Source of the DNA: Bifidobacterium parmae
GTDB lineage: Bacteria > Actinomycetota > Actinomycetes > Actinomycetales > Bifidobacteriaceae
Assembly: GCF_002860365.1 (NCBI RefSeq)
Contig: NZ_NMWT01000010.1
Span: 96,866-160,865 of the forward strand
Reading direction: 5' to 3'
DNA length: 64,000 nt
Below the pieces are notes generated by a model, which was not told where the DNA came from, ran no database searches, and saw only the letters and a list, made by a program, of their open reading frames with translations. Position numbers and translations under genes: made by a program. This document shows, in pieces, positions 51,624-63,118 of the stretch. Numbering within the stretch: the stretch's first letter is position 1; each line of letters opens with the position of its first letter.

Positions 51624-52526
51624 ATGATGTCTGCACGAATGAGGAACGGAAAAACGGCCCCTGTGGTCGGAGCCCCCCGTGACGGCGTGTCGCGGTCCTG
51701 GAAATGGCTTGTCTGCTTGGTTCTCGCGTTGATGTGTGCGATGTGGATAACTCCCGCGGCGCTCGCCGCGGACGCGCCCACGACCACCAACGTGATCACC
51801 GACACGCAGAACCTGCTCGGCAAGAACGAATCGGCCGTGTCCGACGCGATCAAGAGCACCGAACAGGAGACCGGCGTGCACGTGCGCCTGCTCTACGTCG
51901 AGACCTTCGGCACCAAGGACAAGGCCGCGTACGCGTCGGCGGCGCTGGAGGACACCGATCCCGAACCGAACACGGTGCTGCTCGCCGTGGCGTCCGGCGA
52001 CGGCAGCCTCGTCGTCTGCGTCTCGAAGAACTCCGACGAGTGGCTCAACAACCAGAAGACCATCGACGCGCTGAGCGACGCCGCCATGCAGCCGCTCACC
52101 AAGCAGGGCGCGCAGGACTGGCCCGGCGCGGCCACCGCCATGATGGACGAGATCAAGCAGCAGAAGAAGACCTCCACGAACTCGGGTGCGATGCGGATCG
52201 GCGTCATCGTCATGGGCGTCGTCCTCGTCGTGCTGGTCGGCGTCATCGTCGTCACCGTGATCGTGCGCCGCCGTCGCGAGGTCGACAAGGACGCCGCGAC
52301 GACCGATGCACACGAGACGGGAGATGACGGCGACGGCGCCACCGTCGCCGGCGAGGATGCGACCGTCATCGGCGAGGATGCGACCGTCATCGGCGACGGC
52401 GCTACCGTCATCGGCGACGGCGCTACCGTCGCTTCGGCCGCGCCCGCCGCCGAACCGGAGCGCCCGATGACGCGACGCGAGCTGCGCGAGGCGCGCAAGC
52501 GCAAACGCGGTCCGTTCGGCCGCTGA
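51624..52526 (+). CDS. Secreted, membrane-anchored TPM-domain protein
   Basis: Encodes about 300 residues; ATG 51624 and ATG 51627 are both possible after AAGGTGGAG. Residues about 27-48 form a signal peptide or span (WLVCLVLALMCAMWITPAALAA). Residues about 50-180 resemble the TPM (YgcG-type) fold: VITDTQNLLGKNESAVSDAI, VRLLYVETFG, NTVLLAVASGDGSLVVCVS. A second span (about 197-220; IGVIVMGVVLVVLVGVIVVTVIV) precedes a cytoplasmic tail with about five tandem repeats of (D/G)ATVIG(E/D) and a basic end (RRELREARKRKRGPF). The role of TPM proteins is unsettled; photosystem repair, phosphatase-like and envelope roles are reported for relatives. Confidence 0.8.
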   Translation: MMSARMRNGKTAPVVGAPRDGVSRSWKWLVCLVLALMCAMWITPAALAADAPTTTNVITDTQNLLGKNESAVSDAIKSTEQETGVHVRLLYVETFGTKDKAAYASAALEDTDPEPNTVLLAVASGDGSLVVCVSKNSDEWLNNQKTIDALSDAAMQPLTKQGAQDWPGAATAMMDEIKQQKKTSTNSGAMRIGVIVMGVVLVVLVGVIVVTVIVRRRREVDKDAATTDAHETGDDGDGATVAGEDATVIGEDATVIGDGATVIGDGATVASAAPAAEPERPMTRRELREARKRKRGPFGR

Positions 52527-52530
52527 CGGC

Positions 52531-52571
52531 GGAAACGCCGCGGCCGCCCCGGAGGCGGCCGCGGCGTTTCC
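52531..52571. terminator. Hairpin terminator after the TPM gene
   Basis: A perfect 18-bp stem, GGAAACGCCGCGGCCGCC pairing with its complement across a CCGGA loop. It separates the TPM gene from the two-component system. Confidence 0.85.
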
Positions 52572-52638
52572 ATCGCACGGCAGCAATCCACAGCACGTTT
52601 TCAGGAAACCTACAGGGTCGCGGGTCATGCTGGGAGCC

Positions 52639-53370
52639 ATGAGCAAGCCTATCGAAGCATCGATCGTCGTCGTCGACGACGAGCCGTCCATCCGTGAACT
52701 GCTGGTCGCCTCCCTGCATTTCGCCGGATTCGAGGTGAACACCGCCGCATCCGGTTCCGAGGCCATCGAGGTCATCGAGAAGGTCGAGCCCGACCTCATC
52801 GTGCTCGACGTGATGCTGCCGGACATCGACGGCTTCACCGTCACCCGCCGCATCCGCCAGGAGGGCATCAACGCGCCTGTGCTGTTCCTCACCGCGCGCG
52901 ACGACACCCAGGACAAGGTCATGGGCCTGACCGTCGGCGGCGACGACTACGTGACCAAGCCGTTCAGCCTCGAGGAGGTCGTCGCCCGCATCCGCGCCAT
53001 CCTGCGCCGCACGCGCGAACAGGTCGAGGACGACCCGATCATCCGCGTCGGCGACCTCGAGATCAACGAGGACTCCCACGACGTGACCCGCGCCGGCCAG
53101 AGCGTCGACCTGAGCCCCACCGAATACAAGCTGCTGCGCTACCTCATGGACAACGCGGGACGCGTGCTGTCCAAGGCGCAGATCCTCGACCACGTGTGGC
53201 AGTACGACTGGGGCGGCGACGCGGCCATCGTCGAAAGCTACATCTCCTACCTGCGCAAGAAGGTCGACGGCGTCATGGTCGAAGGCGAGGACGGCGAGAA
53301 GCACAAGGTCACGCCGCTCATCGAGACCAAGCGCGGCATCGGCTACATGATCCGCGAACCGAAGTCATGA
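52639..53370 (+). CDS. OmpR-family response regulator
   Basis: Encodes 243 residues from ATG 52639; an in-frame ATG four codons earlier (52627) is possible. The receiver domain has the acidic pair VVVDDEPS, phospho-acceptor D57 in LDVMLPDIDGF, the Thr in FLTARDD and the Lys in YVTKPFS. The C-terminal winged helix (VDLSPTEYKLLRYLMDNAGRVLSKAQILDHVW) binds DNA. Its sequence resembles actinobacterial regulators such as TcrA/MtrA/TrcR. It overlaps the histidine kinase gene by ATGA. Target genes are unknown. Confidence 0.95.
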   Translation: MSKPIEASIVVVDDEPSIRELLVASLHFAGFEVNTAASGSEAIEVIEKVEPDLIVLDVMLPDIDGFTVTRRIRQEGINAPVLFLTARDDTQDKVMGLTVGGDDYVTKPFSLEEVVARIRAILRRTREQVEDDPIIRVGDLEINEDSHDVTRAGQSVDLSPTEYKLLRYLMDNAGRVLSKAQILDHVWQYDWGGDAAIVESYISYLRKKVDGVMVEGEDGEKHKVTPLIETKRGIGYMIREPKS

Positions 53371-55307
53371 TTCCGCAGCCGCAGTTCCCGCCGAAGAACG
53401 GCCCGGCGCCCATGCCGCGCACGCCCATCCTCAGACCCCCCAAGGCGACCGGCTGGCGGCGGGTCCCGCGGTTCTTCCTCGACCACATCGACCGGGTCTC
53501 GCTGACCACCAAGCTCGTCGCCTGCACGCTCGTCGTGCTCATCGTCGGCACGGTCGGCATCTCCGCGTCCATCCGCCAGCTGGTCAGCAGCTACCTGCTC
53601 GAGAAGACCGACTCGCAGATCATCTCGCAGCGCAACATCGTGATGACCGGCACGCTGCTGAGCGACAACTCCGACCTGAGCAACAACGGCCTCAACACGT
53701 ACTTCCTGCAGGTCAGGGCCGTCAAGGACGGCAAGCTCACCGGCCAGATTGACACGCGCCTCTACCCGGTGCTCGAAGGCGGCGTCGTGTCGATCCCCCA
53801 ATTGCCGTCCAACGACGACATCGACCTGAACGCGCTCGGCCAGCCCTTCACCACCAGCGCCGTCGTCACCACGGTGACGCGGATGAACGCCGACGCCGCG
53901 GCGGACTCCTCCGGCCAGGCGCAGGCGCCCGCGGCCTCGACGCCCGGACGCAAGACGCTCGACCAGGCGAACGCGCCGTGGAGGGTCGCCGCGTTCCAGT
54001 CGCAGACCCCCGACAAGACCGTCAAGGCGATCGTGTTCATCGGATTGTCGCTCGCCGACCAGATCGACATCATCGACACGCTCACCAAATACTGCGTGAC
54101 CGTCGGCATCGCCATCGTGCTGCTCGGCGGCTCGCTCGCCGCGCTCATCATCCAACGCACGCTCGACCCGCTCAAACGCATCGAGAAGACCGCCGCGAAG
54201 ATCGCCGCCGGCGACCTCACCCAGCGCGTGCCGTGGGCTCCGGAGAACACGGAGATCGGCTCGCTCGCCGTCTCCCTCAACACGATGCTCGCGCGCATCG
54301 AGAAAAGCTTCCACGAGCAGGAGCAGACCACGGCGAAGATGAAACGCTTCGTCTCCGATGCGAGCCACGAGCTGAGGACCCCGCTCGCCGCCATCCACGG
54401 CTACGCCGAACTGTACACGATGCAGCGCGGCATGCCGGGGGCGCTGGAACGCGCCGACGAATCCATCGCCCACATCGAGCGGTCCAGCCAGCGCATGACC
54501 GTGCTCGTCGAGGACCTGCTCTCCCTCGCCCGCCTCGACGAGGGGCGCGGCATCGACATGACGCAGACCGTCTCGCTCACCGGCGTGGTCGCCGACGCGC
54601 TCGACGACCTGCACGCGCTCGACCCAGAACGCGAGGTGACGCGCGGCACCGTTGCGTACACGCCCGCCGCCGACCTCGACCATCCGTCCTCGCTCGCCAT
54701 CGAGGCCGGCGACATGACGCCGGTCACGCTCACCGGCGACGCCTCCCGCCTGCGCCAGGTGGTGACGAACATCGTCGGCAACATCCACCGCTACACGCCC
54801 GCCGACTCGCCGGCGCGCATCGGACTGGGCGTCATGCCCGCCTCGATCACGCCGGACGCGCTCGCCATGATGCCCGCCACCGACGAGTCGATGCGGCGCT
54901 TCCTCGACGCGGTCGAAGTGGGCCGTTCGATGCGCACCGGCACCAACTACGCGGTGCTGCGGTTCGAGGACCACGGCCCCGGCGTGCCCGAGGAGTCGCG
55001 CGCGCAGATCTTCGAACGGTTCTACACCGCCGACCCGTCCCGCGCCCGCGAGAAGGGCGGCACCGGATTGGGCCTCGCGATCGCCCAGTCCGTCGTCAAG
55101 GCGCACCACGGGTTCATCTGCGCGACGCCGACCGACGGCGGTGGGCTCACGTTCACGATCATCCTGCCGCTGGGGCCGGTCGACGCCGCCGGGCATCCGG
55201 GTCCCGCCCCCGACGACGCGGACGACACGGTCCGCGTGAAATCCTCGCGCGGATTCAAATCCAAGGAGAAGCCCGCGAAGACGAAGCGGTCCTGGTTCTC
55301 GCACTGA
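53367..55307 (+). CDS. Sensor histidine kinase (HAMP, HisKA, HATPase)
   Basis: Encodes 646 residues from ATG 53367, which overlaps the response regulator stop. Residues about 50-72 are the first membrane span (KLVACTLVVLIVGTVGIS), then an extracellular sensor of about 180 residues with an Ala/Pro-rich insert, a second span (YCVTVGIAIVLLGGSLAALII), a HAMP domain (RIEKTAAKIAAGDLTQRVP), the phospho-acceptor H334 in SDASHELRTPL, and an ATPase domain (N box NIVGNIHRYTP, G1 DHGPGVPEE, G2 GGTGLGLAIAQS). A basic Ser/Lys-rich tail closes the protein. It phosphorylates the partner regulator; the signal is unknown. Confidence 0.95.
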   Translation: MIPQPQFPPKNGPAPMPRTPILRPPKATGWRRVPRFFLDHIDRVSLTTKLVACTLVVLIVGTVGISASIRQLVSSYLLEKTDSQIISQRNIVMTGTLLSDNSDLSNNGLNTYFLQVRAVKDGKLTGQIDTRLYPVLEGGVVSIPQLPSNDDIDLNALGQPFTTSAVVTTVTRMNADAAADSSGQAQAPAASTPGRKTLDQANAPWRVAAFQSQTPDKTVKAIVFIGLSLADQIDIIDTLTKYCVTVGIAIVLLGGSLAALIIQRTLDPLKRIEKTAAKIAAGDLTQRVPWAPENTEIGSLAVSLNTMLARIEKSFHEQEQTTAKMKRFVSDASHELRTPLAAIHGYAELYTMQRGMPGALERADESIAHIERSSQRMTVLVEDLLSLARLDEGRGIDMTQTVSLTGVVADALDDLHALDPEREVTRGTVAYTPAADLDHPSSLAIEAGDMTPVTLTGDASRLRQVVTNIVGNIHRYTPADSPARIGLGVMPASITPDALAMMPATDESMRRFLDAVEVGRSMRTGTNYAVLRFEDHGPGVPEESRAQIFERFYTADPSRAREKGGTGLGLAIAQSVVKAHHGFICATPTDGGGLTFTIILPLGPVDAAGHPGPAPDDADDTVRVKSSRGFKSKEKPAKTKRSWFSH

Positions 55308-55424
55308 CCGTCCCGCCGTCGCCGGCCGCGCCGACGCCCCGCCGTACGCCGAGAGCGTGTGGCGGGGGAGTGCGGTAGAATGAATCGGCTTAACGATTGG
55401 AGACAAGGAAAGCGAGAGTGTACG

Positions 55425-55814
55425 ATGCCCACCGGTCGAGTTCGTTGGTTCGATGCCGCCAAGGGGTATGGCTTCATCACCAGTGATGAAGGCGGGGACG
55501 TGTTCCTGCCCGCGGCCGCGCTGCCCACCGGAGCCACCACGCTGCGCAAGGGCGCCAAGGTCGAGTATTCCGTCGTGTCGGGCCGCAAGGGCCCGCAGGC
55601 GATGGGCGTGACCCCGATCGCCTCGGCGCCGTCGCTCGTCAAGGCCACCCGCCCGAAGCCGGACGACATGGCCGCCATCTGCGAGGACCTCATCAAGATG
55701 CTCGACGCCGCCGGCAACACGCTGCGCCGGCACCGCTACCCCTCCGCGGCGGAAAGCCGCAAACTCGCCACGCTGCTGCGCGCCGTGGCCGACAACTTCG
55801 ATGTGGAGGACTGA
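55425..55814 (+). CDS. Cold-shock-domain protein with C-terminal extension
   Basis: Encodes 129 residues. Residues 1-65 are a cold-shock domain with RNP1 KGYGFIT and RNP2 DVFLP, the latter a departure from VFVH. Residues about 75-129 are an extra helical domain (DDMAAICEDLIKMLDAAGNTLRRHRYPSAAESRKLATLLRAVADNF) that standard CspA proteins lack. A -10-like TAGAAT lies about 45 bp upstream. It is 9 bp upstream of the DUF3027 gene and probably forms an operon with it; this pairing is a recurrent actinobacterial arrangement. Confidence 0.92.
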   Translation: MPTGRVRWFDAAKGYGFITSDEGGDVFLPAAALPTGATTLRKGAKVEYSVVSGRKGPQAMGVTPIASAPSLVKATRPKPDDMAAICEDLIKMLDAAGNTLRRHRYPSAAESRKLATLLRAVADNFDVED

Positions 55815-55823
55815 GACCGTTCC

Positions 55824-57101
55824 ATGACCGATACCACGCAGACCCCCGAACAGGACGTGACGACGCCGGACGTTCCGGACGCGCCGCGCATCGACCCGCG
55901 CGAACTCGCGCGGTCCGTGGCGATGTCCGTCGCCGAGGAGCCCGAACAGGTCGGCGATGTCGTCGAGACGCATGAGCTGGGCGACGGCGTGACCGACTTC
56001 CGCATCGCCGCGCACGTCAAAGGCTACGAGGGATGGCAATGGTCGGTCACGCTGTACCACGACGAGGAGCTTGACCGGTGGACGGTCAACGAATCCTCGC
56101 TGATCCCCACCGACGACGCGCTCATGCCGCCGCCGTGGATCCCGTGGAAGGACCGTCTGGAACCCACCGACCTCGCGCCCACCGACTCGATCGGCACCGA
56201 CCCGGACGACCCGCGTCTCGAAGACGGCTTCCGCAGGACCGAACCGGCGAAGGACGCCGGGGAAGGCGCGGAAGGCGCCGTCGCCGCTGCCGATGCGGAC
56301 GGGGACGACACGGACGCGACGGCCGAGGGCTCCGGCTCCGCGGATGACGGCGACGGGGACGCCGCCGCGACCGGCGCCGACTCGCGCGAGGACGTGGACG
56401 AGGCGGTCGAGGAGTTCGACCTGTCGCGCCGCCATGTGCTCTCCCCGCTCGGCCGCGCCCAGACCGCGAAACGCTGGTACGAGGGCCCGCGCGGTCCGAA
56501 GGCCATGTCCACGAAGACCGCGTCCGGCCACCTGTGCTCGACGTGCGGCTTCTTCGTGCCGTTGAAGGGCGAACTGAACCTGCTGTTCGGCGTGTGCGCG
56601 AACAAGTGGAGCCCCGACGACGGCCGCGTCGTCTCCCTCGACCACGGCTGCGGCGAGCACTCGGAGATCGAGCCGCCGGAGCCGAGCCGCCTGTGGGTGC
56701 AGTCGAAGCCCGCCTACGACGACCTGCACATCGACATCATCGCGCAGAAGCCCCGCGAGGAGCGCGCCCAGGTCGAGATCCTCGAACAGGAGGAGCCCGT
56801 CGACCAGGACGAGCCCACCGAGCAGGACATCGAGGAGAACACCGAGATCGACGCCGACGCCCCCGAAATCGAGGAGAACACGGTCGACGCGGGCGACGGG
56901 CCGGAGGTCGAGACCGTCGTCGCGCTCGACGCCGACGGTTCCATCGACACGGGCGATGCCGACGAGACGGATGAGACGGACAGTGCGGACGACGCCGTCG
57001 ACACGGATAATGCGGATAATGCGGACGATGCCGGCGACGCGCCGGAGACGGACGACCCGTCCGCGCAAGGCACGGACGGGTCGGAGGACGCCGCGGAATG
57101 A
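55824..57101 (+). CDS. DUF3027-family protein
   Basis: Encodes 425 residues. The N-terminal 130 residues (ELARSVAMSVAEEPEQVGDVVE; GDGVTDFRIAAHVKGYEGWQW; ESSLIPTDDALMPPPWIPW) and the later TASGHLCSTCGFFVPLKGELNLLFGVCANKWSPDDGRVVSLDHGCGEHSE are the DUF3027 hallmarks, including four Cys that suggest a zinc knuckle. An acidic insert (about 130-195) divides the two parts, and the last 110 residues are an almost purely Asp/Glu/Thr/Ala tail. The function of the family is unknown. It is 9 bp after the cold-shock-domain gene and its stop codon directly abuts that of the convergent usp gene. Confidence 0.9.
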   Translation: MTDTTQTPEQDVTTPDVPDAPRIDPRELARSVAMSVAEEPEQVGDVVETHELGDGVTDFRIAAHVKGYEGWQWSVTLYHDEELDRWTVNESSLIPTDDALMPPPWIPWKDRLEPTDLAPTDSIGTDPDDPRLEDGFRRTEPAKDAGEGAEGAVAAADADGDDTDATAEGSGSADDGDGDAAATGADSREDVDEAVEEFDLSRRHVLSPLGRAQTAKRWYEGPRGPKAMSTKTASGHLCSTCGFFVPLKGELNLLFGVCANKWSPDDGRVVSLDHGCGEHSEIEPPEPSRLWVQSKPAYDDLHIDIIAQKPREERAQVEILEQEEPVDQDEPTEQDIEENTEIDADAPEIEENTVDAGDGPEVETVVALDADGSIDTGDADETDETDSADDAVDTDNADNADDAGDAPETDDPSAQGTDGSEDAAE

Positions 57102-58079
57102 TCAGTGGACCACGGTGACCGTGCACTCGGCGAAGTTCACGATCTGACGCGACCCCGAACCGAGGAAGTGCGCGTCCAGACCGCTCAGGCCGCGCGAGCC
57201 GACCACCAGATGGCTCGCGTACCGGGACGCGGCCACCAGTCCCTTCGACGCGGTGATGTGGAAGGCGTGCGACTCGACCTCGACCCCTTCGGGGACGGGG
57301 GTGTCGGCCAGCAGGCCGGCGAGCAGCTCCTCGGCGCGGCGCTGGCCCACCTCGATCGGCGCGACCGCGCGCTCGTAGCCGGGCACCACGCCCAGATCCT
57401 TCAACTGCCAGCAGAACAGCACGTGCAGCGGCGCGTCATGCACCTGCGCCTCCCGGATCGCGAATCCGAGCGCGCGGCGCGACGTGTCCGAACCGTCCAC
57501 GCCGACGACCACCGGACGGCGCGACTCCTCGACCACGCCCTCGCTCGGCACGTAGTGCACGGTCTCCTTGACGGGGGAGAGGGCGTTCGCGATGTCGTCG
57601 GTCACCGACTCGTCCTCGCCGCCGGCGACGCGCACCACCGTGACCGGCACTTCGGCCGCCTCCGCGAGCGACGCGGACAGCGAGCCCATGAACCAGCGTG
57701 CCACGCGTCCCAGCGAACGGCGGCCCACGACGATCTGCTGCGCGTCGCGGCCGATCTTCAGCAGCGCCGTCGTGCCGGACGCCTTCACCGACGTGAGCTT
57801 CAGCAGCTCCGGATCGAAGTCGATGCCGGCGCACGCCTCATCCACCCACTCGCGCAGTTGGGCGGCGATGTCGCGACGCACCTTGTCCCACGCCTCCTCG
57901 CTGTCCGGTTCCGCGCCCATATCCCACGAATGGGTCCATCCGAACACCGCGTTGACGCGCTGACCCGTCAGACCGGCCTCGCGCATCGCCCATGTGAGCG
58001 CCGCGAACGACTCATCGGAACCATCCACGCCGACGACGATGTCGGCCGTCGGATCATACAGGGAATCGAAAGTGGTCAT
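57102..58079 (-). CDS. Universal stress protein with tandem UspA domains
   Basis: Encodes 325 residues from ATG 58079, after AAAGGAGG; the longer in-frame ORF to 58307 enters the clpC gene and is rejected. Two Usp domains are seen: residues about 13-155 (DIVVGVDGSDESFAALTWAM; IVVGRRSLGRVARWFMGSLSASLA) and about 180-325 (PVVVGVDGSDTSRRALGFAI; LVVGSRGLSGLDAHFLGSGS). The G-2x-G-9x-G(S/T) ATP-binding pattern appears in both. Such proteins bind ATP and support survival in stress or starvation. It is divergent from clpC and shares the 151-bp control region. Confidence 0.93.
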   Translation of the reverse strand: MTTFDSLYDPTADIVVGVDGSDESFAALTWAMREAGLTGQRVNAVFGWTHSWDMGAEPDSEEAWDKVRRDIAAQLREWVDEACAGIDFDPELLKLTSVKASGTTALLKIGRDAQQIVVGRRSLGRVARWFMGSLSASLAEAAEVPVTVVRVAGGEDESVTDDIANALSPVKETVHYVPSEGVVEESRRPVVVGVDGSDTSRRALGFAIREAQVHDAPLHVLFCWQLKDLGVVPGYERAVAPIEVGQRRAEELLAGLLADTPVPEGVEVESHAFHITASKGLVAASRYASHLVVGSRGLSGLDAHFLGSGSRQIVNFAECTVTVVH

Positions 58080-58230
58080 CACGAACCTCCTTTGGTCGTC
58101 ACTCAAGGACATCCACCAGTCCCAGCATATCGCCTTCCATACGTCCTGAGCGGAAATACGGGACGGAATGGGGCAAACGTCACCGCGAATCGCTAAAGTG
58201 AGGGGCAGTGTCAATTGAGGAAGGACAATA
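58080..58230. promoter_or_regulatory. Divergent usp-clpC control region
   Basis: This gap must hold the promoters of usp and clpC. A segment CACCGCGAATCGCTAAAG (58172-58189) resembles half of the actinobacterial ClgR operator (CGCT...AGCG), but the second half-site is poor. No CIRCE or clear HAIR element was found. The assignment as a control region is by position. Confidence 0.4.
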
Positions 58231-60810
58231 ATGTTCGAACGGTTCACAGACCGTGCGCGGCGCGTGATCGTGTTGGCGCAGGAGGAGGCGCGCTCCCTCC
58301 AGCACAACTACATCGGCACCGAACATCTTCTGCTCGGACTGATCCGCGAAGGTGAGGGCGTGGCCGCCAAGGCGCTCGCCGCGAAGGGCGTGGAGCTCGA
58401 CGCCACCCGCAAGCAGGTCGAGGAGATGATCGGCAAGGGCAACGCGACGTCCAACGGCCACATACCCTTCACCACGCACGCCAAGCAGGTGCTCGAACTG
58501 AGCCTGCGCGAGGCGCTGCAGCTCGGCCACAGCTACATCGGCACCGAGCACATCCTGCTCGGCCTCATCCGCGAGGGCGAGGGCGTGGGCACGCAGGTGC
58601 TCATCAAGATGGACGTCGATCTGGGGGAGCTGCGCTCCACCACCATCGACATGATCCGCGGCAACTCCGGCGACGGCAAGGGCAAGGGCGATCTGGCGAA
58701 CGCCGGCGGCGTGGCCGACAAGGCCAACAAGTCCGGTTCGGCGATCCTCGACCAGTTCGGCCGCAACCTCACGGCCGAGGCCGCCGAGGGCAAGCTCGAC
58801 CCGGTCATCGGCCGCTCCAAGGAGATCGAGCGCGTCATGGTCGTGCTCTCCCGCCGCACCAAGAACAACCCGGTGCTGATCGGTGAGCCCGGCGTCGGCA
58901 AGACCGCCGTCGTCGAGGGTCTCGCGCAGAAGATCCAGGAAGGCGACGTGCCGGAGACGCTCAAGGGCAAGCAGGTCTACTCGCTGGATCTCGGCTCCAT
59001 GGTGGCCGGCTCGCGCTACCGCGGCGACTTCGAGGAGCGCCTCAAGAAGGTCCTCAAGGAGATCAAGACCCGCGGCGACATCGTGCTGTTCATCGACGAG
59101 ATCCACACGATCGTCGGCGCCGGCTCGGCCGACGGCGCGCTCGGCGCGTCCGACATGCTCAAGCCGATGCTCGCGCGCGGCGAACTGCAGACCATCGGCG
59201 CCACCACCACCGACGAGTACCGCAAGTACATCGAGAAGGACGCGGCCCTCGAACGCCGCTTCCAGCCGATCCAGGTGCATGAGCCGACGATCGCCGAGAC
59301 CATCGAGATCCTCAAGGGTCTGCGCTCGCGCTACGAGAACCACCACAAGGTGACCATCACCGATGGCGCGCTCCAGTCCGCGGCCGAGCTGTCCGCCCGC
59401 TACATCCAGGACCGCAACCTGCCGGACAAGGCCATCGACCTGATCGACGAGGCCGGCGCGCGCCTGCGCATCAAGCGTCTGACCACGCCGCCGGAGCTCA
59501 AGGAGCTCGACCAGAAGGTCACGAAGCTCTCCGCTGAGAAGGAGCAGGCCGTCAAGGATCAGGACTTCGAGAAGGCCGCCTCCCTGAGGGACGACCTCGA
59601 GAAGATGCAGACCGAGCTCAAGGAGAAGCAGAAGGCCTGGCACGAGGGCGAGTCCGACGTGAAGATGGTCGTGGACGAGGACGTGATCGCCGAGGTCATC
59701 TCCTCCACCACCGGCATCCCCGTGTTCAAGCTCACGCAGGCCGAGTCCAAGAAGCTCCTCAACATGGAGAAGGAGCTGCACAAGCGCATCATCGGCCAGG
59801 ACGAGGCGGTCTCCGCGCTGTCCCGCTCCATCCGCCGCACGCGCGTCGGCCTCAAGGACCCGAAGCGCCCGTCCGGCTCGTTCATCTTCGCCGGCCCCAC
59901 CGGCGTCGGCAAGACCGAGCTGGCCAAGACGCTCGCCGAGTTCCTGTTCGACGACGAGGACGCGCTCATCCGCGTCGACATGTCCGAGTTCTCCGAGAAG
60001 TACGCCGCGTCGCGCCTGTTCGGCGCGCCCCCGGGGTACGTCGGCTACGAGGAGGGCGGCGAGCTCACCGAGAAGGTGCGCCGCAAGCCGTTCTCCGTCG
60101 TGCTGTTCGACGAGATCGAGAAGGCCCATCCGGACATCTTCAACACGCTGCTGCAGGTGCTCGACGACGGCCATCTGACCGACGGCCAGGGCCGCAAGGT
60201 GGACTTCAAGAACACGATCATCATCCTGACCACCAACCTCGGCACGCGCGACATTGCGAAGGCCGCCAACACGGGCTTCAACCTGGGCGCGAACACCGAG
60301 TCCAGCTACCAGCGCATGAAGGAGCAGGTGAGCGCCGAACTCAAGCAGCAGTTCCGCCCCGAGTTCCTCAACCGTCTGGACGACATCATCGTGTTCAAGC
60401 AGCTCACCGAGCCGCAGGTGCGCCAGATCGTCGACCTCGACGTCAAGCAGCTCAACGACCGTCTGTTCGACCGCCACATGTCGCTCGAACTCACCGACGC
60501 CGCGAAGGACCTGCTCGCGCAGAAGGGCTTCGACCCGCTGCTCGGCGCCCGTCCGCTGCGCCGTGTGATCCAGCGCGACATCGAGGACGCGATCTCCGAG
60601 AAGATCCTCATGGGCGAGCTCAAGGACGGCCAGCGCGTGGTCGTCGACGCGGAGGGCGAAGGCATCCTCGGCGAGTTCACGTTCAAGGGCGAGGACTTCG
60701 AGGAGCCGAAGACCGGTGCGGACGGCGAATCCGGCGAGGGCGGCAAGCCCGAGCTGGTCGGTGCCGACGCGGCCCCGGCCGCGGGCGACGCCTCCGGCGA
60801 CGTGGAGTGA
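58231..60810 (+). CDS. clpC: ATP-dependent Clp protease ATPase subunit ClpC
   Basis: Encodes 859 residues. ClpC is the Hsp100 unfoldase that feeds substrates to ClpP. Seen are the N-terminal tandem Clp_N repeats ([30 protein letters not shown], and again [13 protein letters not shown]), AAA module 1 with Walker A GEPGVGKT (218-225), a UVR/middle region ([19 protein letters not shown]), AAA module 2 with GPTGVGKT (555-562) and [14 protein letters not shown], and the C-terminal small domain. The Gly/Glu/Ala-rich tail of about 35 residues is poorly conserved. It ends at a strong terminator. The gene faces away from usp. Confidence 0.98.
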   Translation: MFERFTDRARRVIVLAQEEARSLQHNYIGTEHLLLGLIREGEGVAAKALAAKGVELDATRKQVEEMIGKGNATSNGHIPFTTHAKQVLELSLREALQLGHSYIGTEHILLGLIREGEGVGTQVLIKMDVDLGELRSTTIDMIRGNSGDGKGKGDLANAGGVADKANKSGSAILDQFGRNLTAEAAEGKLDPVIGRSKEIERVMVVLSRRTKNNPVLIGEPGVGKTAVVEGLAQKIQEGDVPETLKGKQVYSLDLGSMVAGSRYRGDFEERLKKVLKEIKTRGDIVLFIDEIHTIVGAGSADGALGASDMLKPMLARGELQTIGATTTDEYRKYIEKDAALERRFQPIQVHEPTIAETIEILKGLRSRYENHHKVTITDGALQSAAELSARYIQDRNLPDKAIDLIDEAGARLRIKRLTTPPELKELDQKVTKLSAEKEQAVKDQDFEKAASLRDDLEKMQTELKEKQKAWHEGESDVKMVVDEDVIAEVISSTTGIPVFKLTQAESKKLLNMEKELHKRIIGQDEAVSALSRSIRRTRVGLKDPKRPSGSFIFAGPTGVGKTELAKTLAEFLFDDEDALIRVDMSEFSEKYAASRLFGAPPGYVGYEEGGELTEKVRRKPFSVVLFDEIEKAHPDIFNTLLQVLDDGHLTDGQGRKVDFKNTIIILTTNLGTRDIAKAANTGFNLGANTESSYQRMKEQVSAELKQQFRPEFLNRLDDIIVFKQLTEPQVRQIVDLDVKQLNDRLFDRHMSLELTDAAKDLLAQKGFDPLLGARPLRRVIQRDIEDAISEKILMGELKDGQRVVVDAEGEGILGEFTFKGEDFEEPKTGADGESGEGGKPELVGADAAPAAGDASGDVE

Positions 60811-60832
60811 CGTTCCGTCCGTAGCAACGTGG

Positions 60833-60870
60833 AAGGGCTTCGGTTCCATCAGGAACCGAAGCCCTTTTCC
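60833..60870 (+). terminator. Intrinsic terminator after clpC
   Basis: A perfect 15-bp stem (AAGGGCTTCGGTTCC with GGAACCGAAGCCCTT), ATCA loop and a TTTT tail lie 22 bp after the stop codon. Confidence 0.92.
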
Positions 60871-60899
60871 GATGCTTCGCATCACGATGCAATGGACCG

Positions 60900-61205
60900 C
60901 GTCGCTTCCGCTGGCGGTGGCGTGTGCCGACTTCGCCTGTCGCTCCCGCTGGCAGGAGCTGTCGGACGAAGTCCGACTGAGGGTGGTTCGCCGTCGTGTG
61001 GAGACCACCCCCACCCGCTTCGCGGGAGCCCCCGCCGGCGGGGGCGAATGTGTCGTCCGTTTTTTTGTGGGAGTTCCCTGACGGCGGATGTGTCGTCTGT
61101 TATGCGGGAGCCCCGCCGGCGGGGCGGAGCGCCGGCGACCACGGCATTCCCGCTCCCGCTGGCGGGAGCTGTCGGACGAAGTCCGACTGAGGGTGGTTGC
61201 CGGAA
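60900..61205. repeat. Palindromic repeat cluster R9
   Basis: Occupies the gap between convergent clpC and the acetolactate-synthase-like gene. A first unit has CTCCCGCTGGCAGGAGCTGTC, mini-hairpin GGACGAAGTCC, GACTGAGGGTGG, loop, CCACCCCCACCCGCTTCGCGGGAGCCCCCGCCGGCG, thus joining a GGGAG-type left arm to a third-subtype right arm. A short module (TGTGTCGTC..TGTTATGCGGGAGCCCCGCCGGCGGGGC) follows. A second left arm (CTCCCGCTGGCGGGAGCTGTC, mini-hairpin, GACTGAGGGTGG) ends six bases before the minus-strand stop codon. Confidence 0.82.
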
Positions 61206-61210
61206 GGCGA

Positions 61211-62944
<1,734 letters not shown>

Positions 62945-63118
62945 AGTGTAACAGCACCGATGTGCGATTGGGCACGCCGCCGCATAGTGGACGCGTGTCG
63001 GACGCGCGGCCCGATGCGAGCCGCGCTCCCCGCCGGCCCACTAAGAAGCCACTGAGAATTCACCTGCGGGACGACGGGCGAGGGAACGCCGTTCAACCGC
63101 GCGGCATACCTTGCAATC

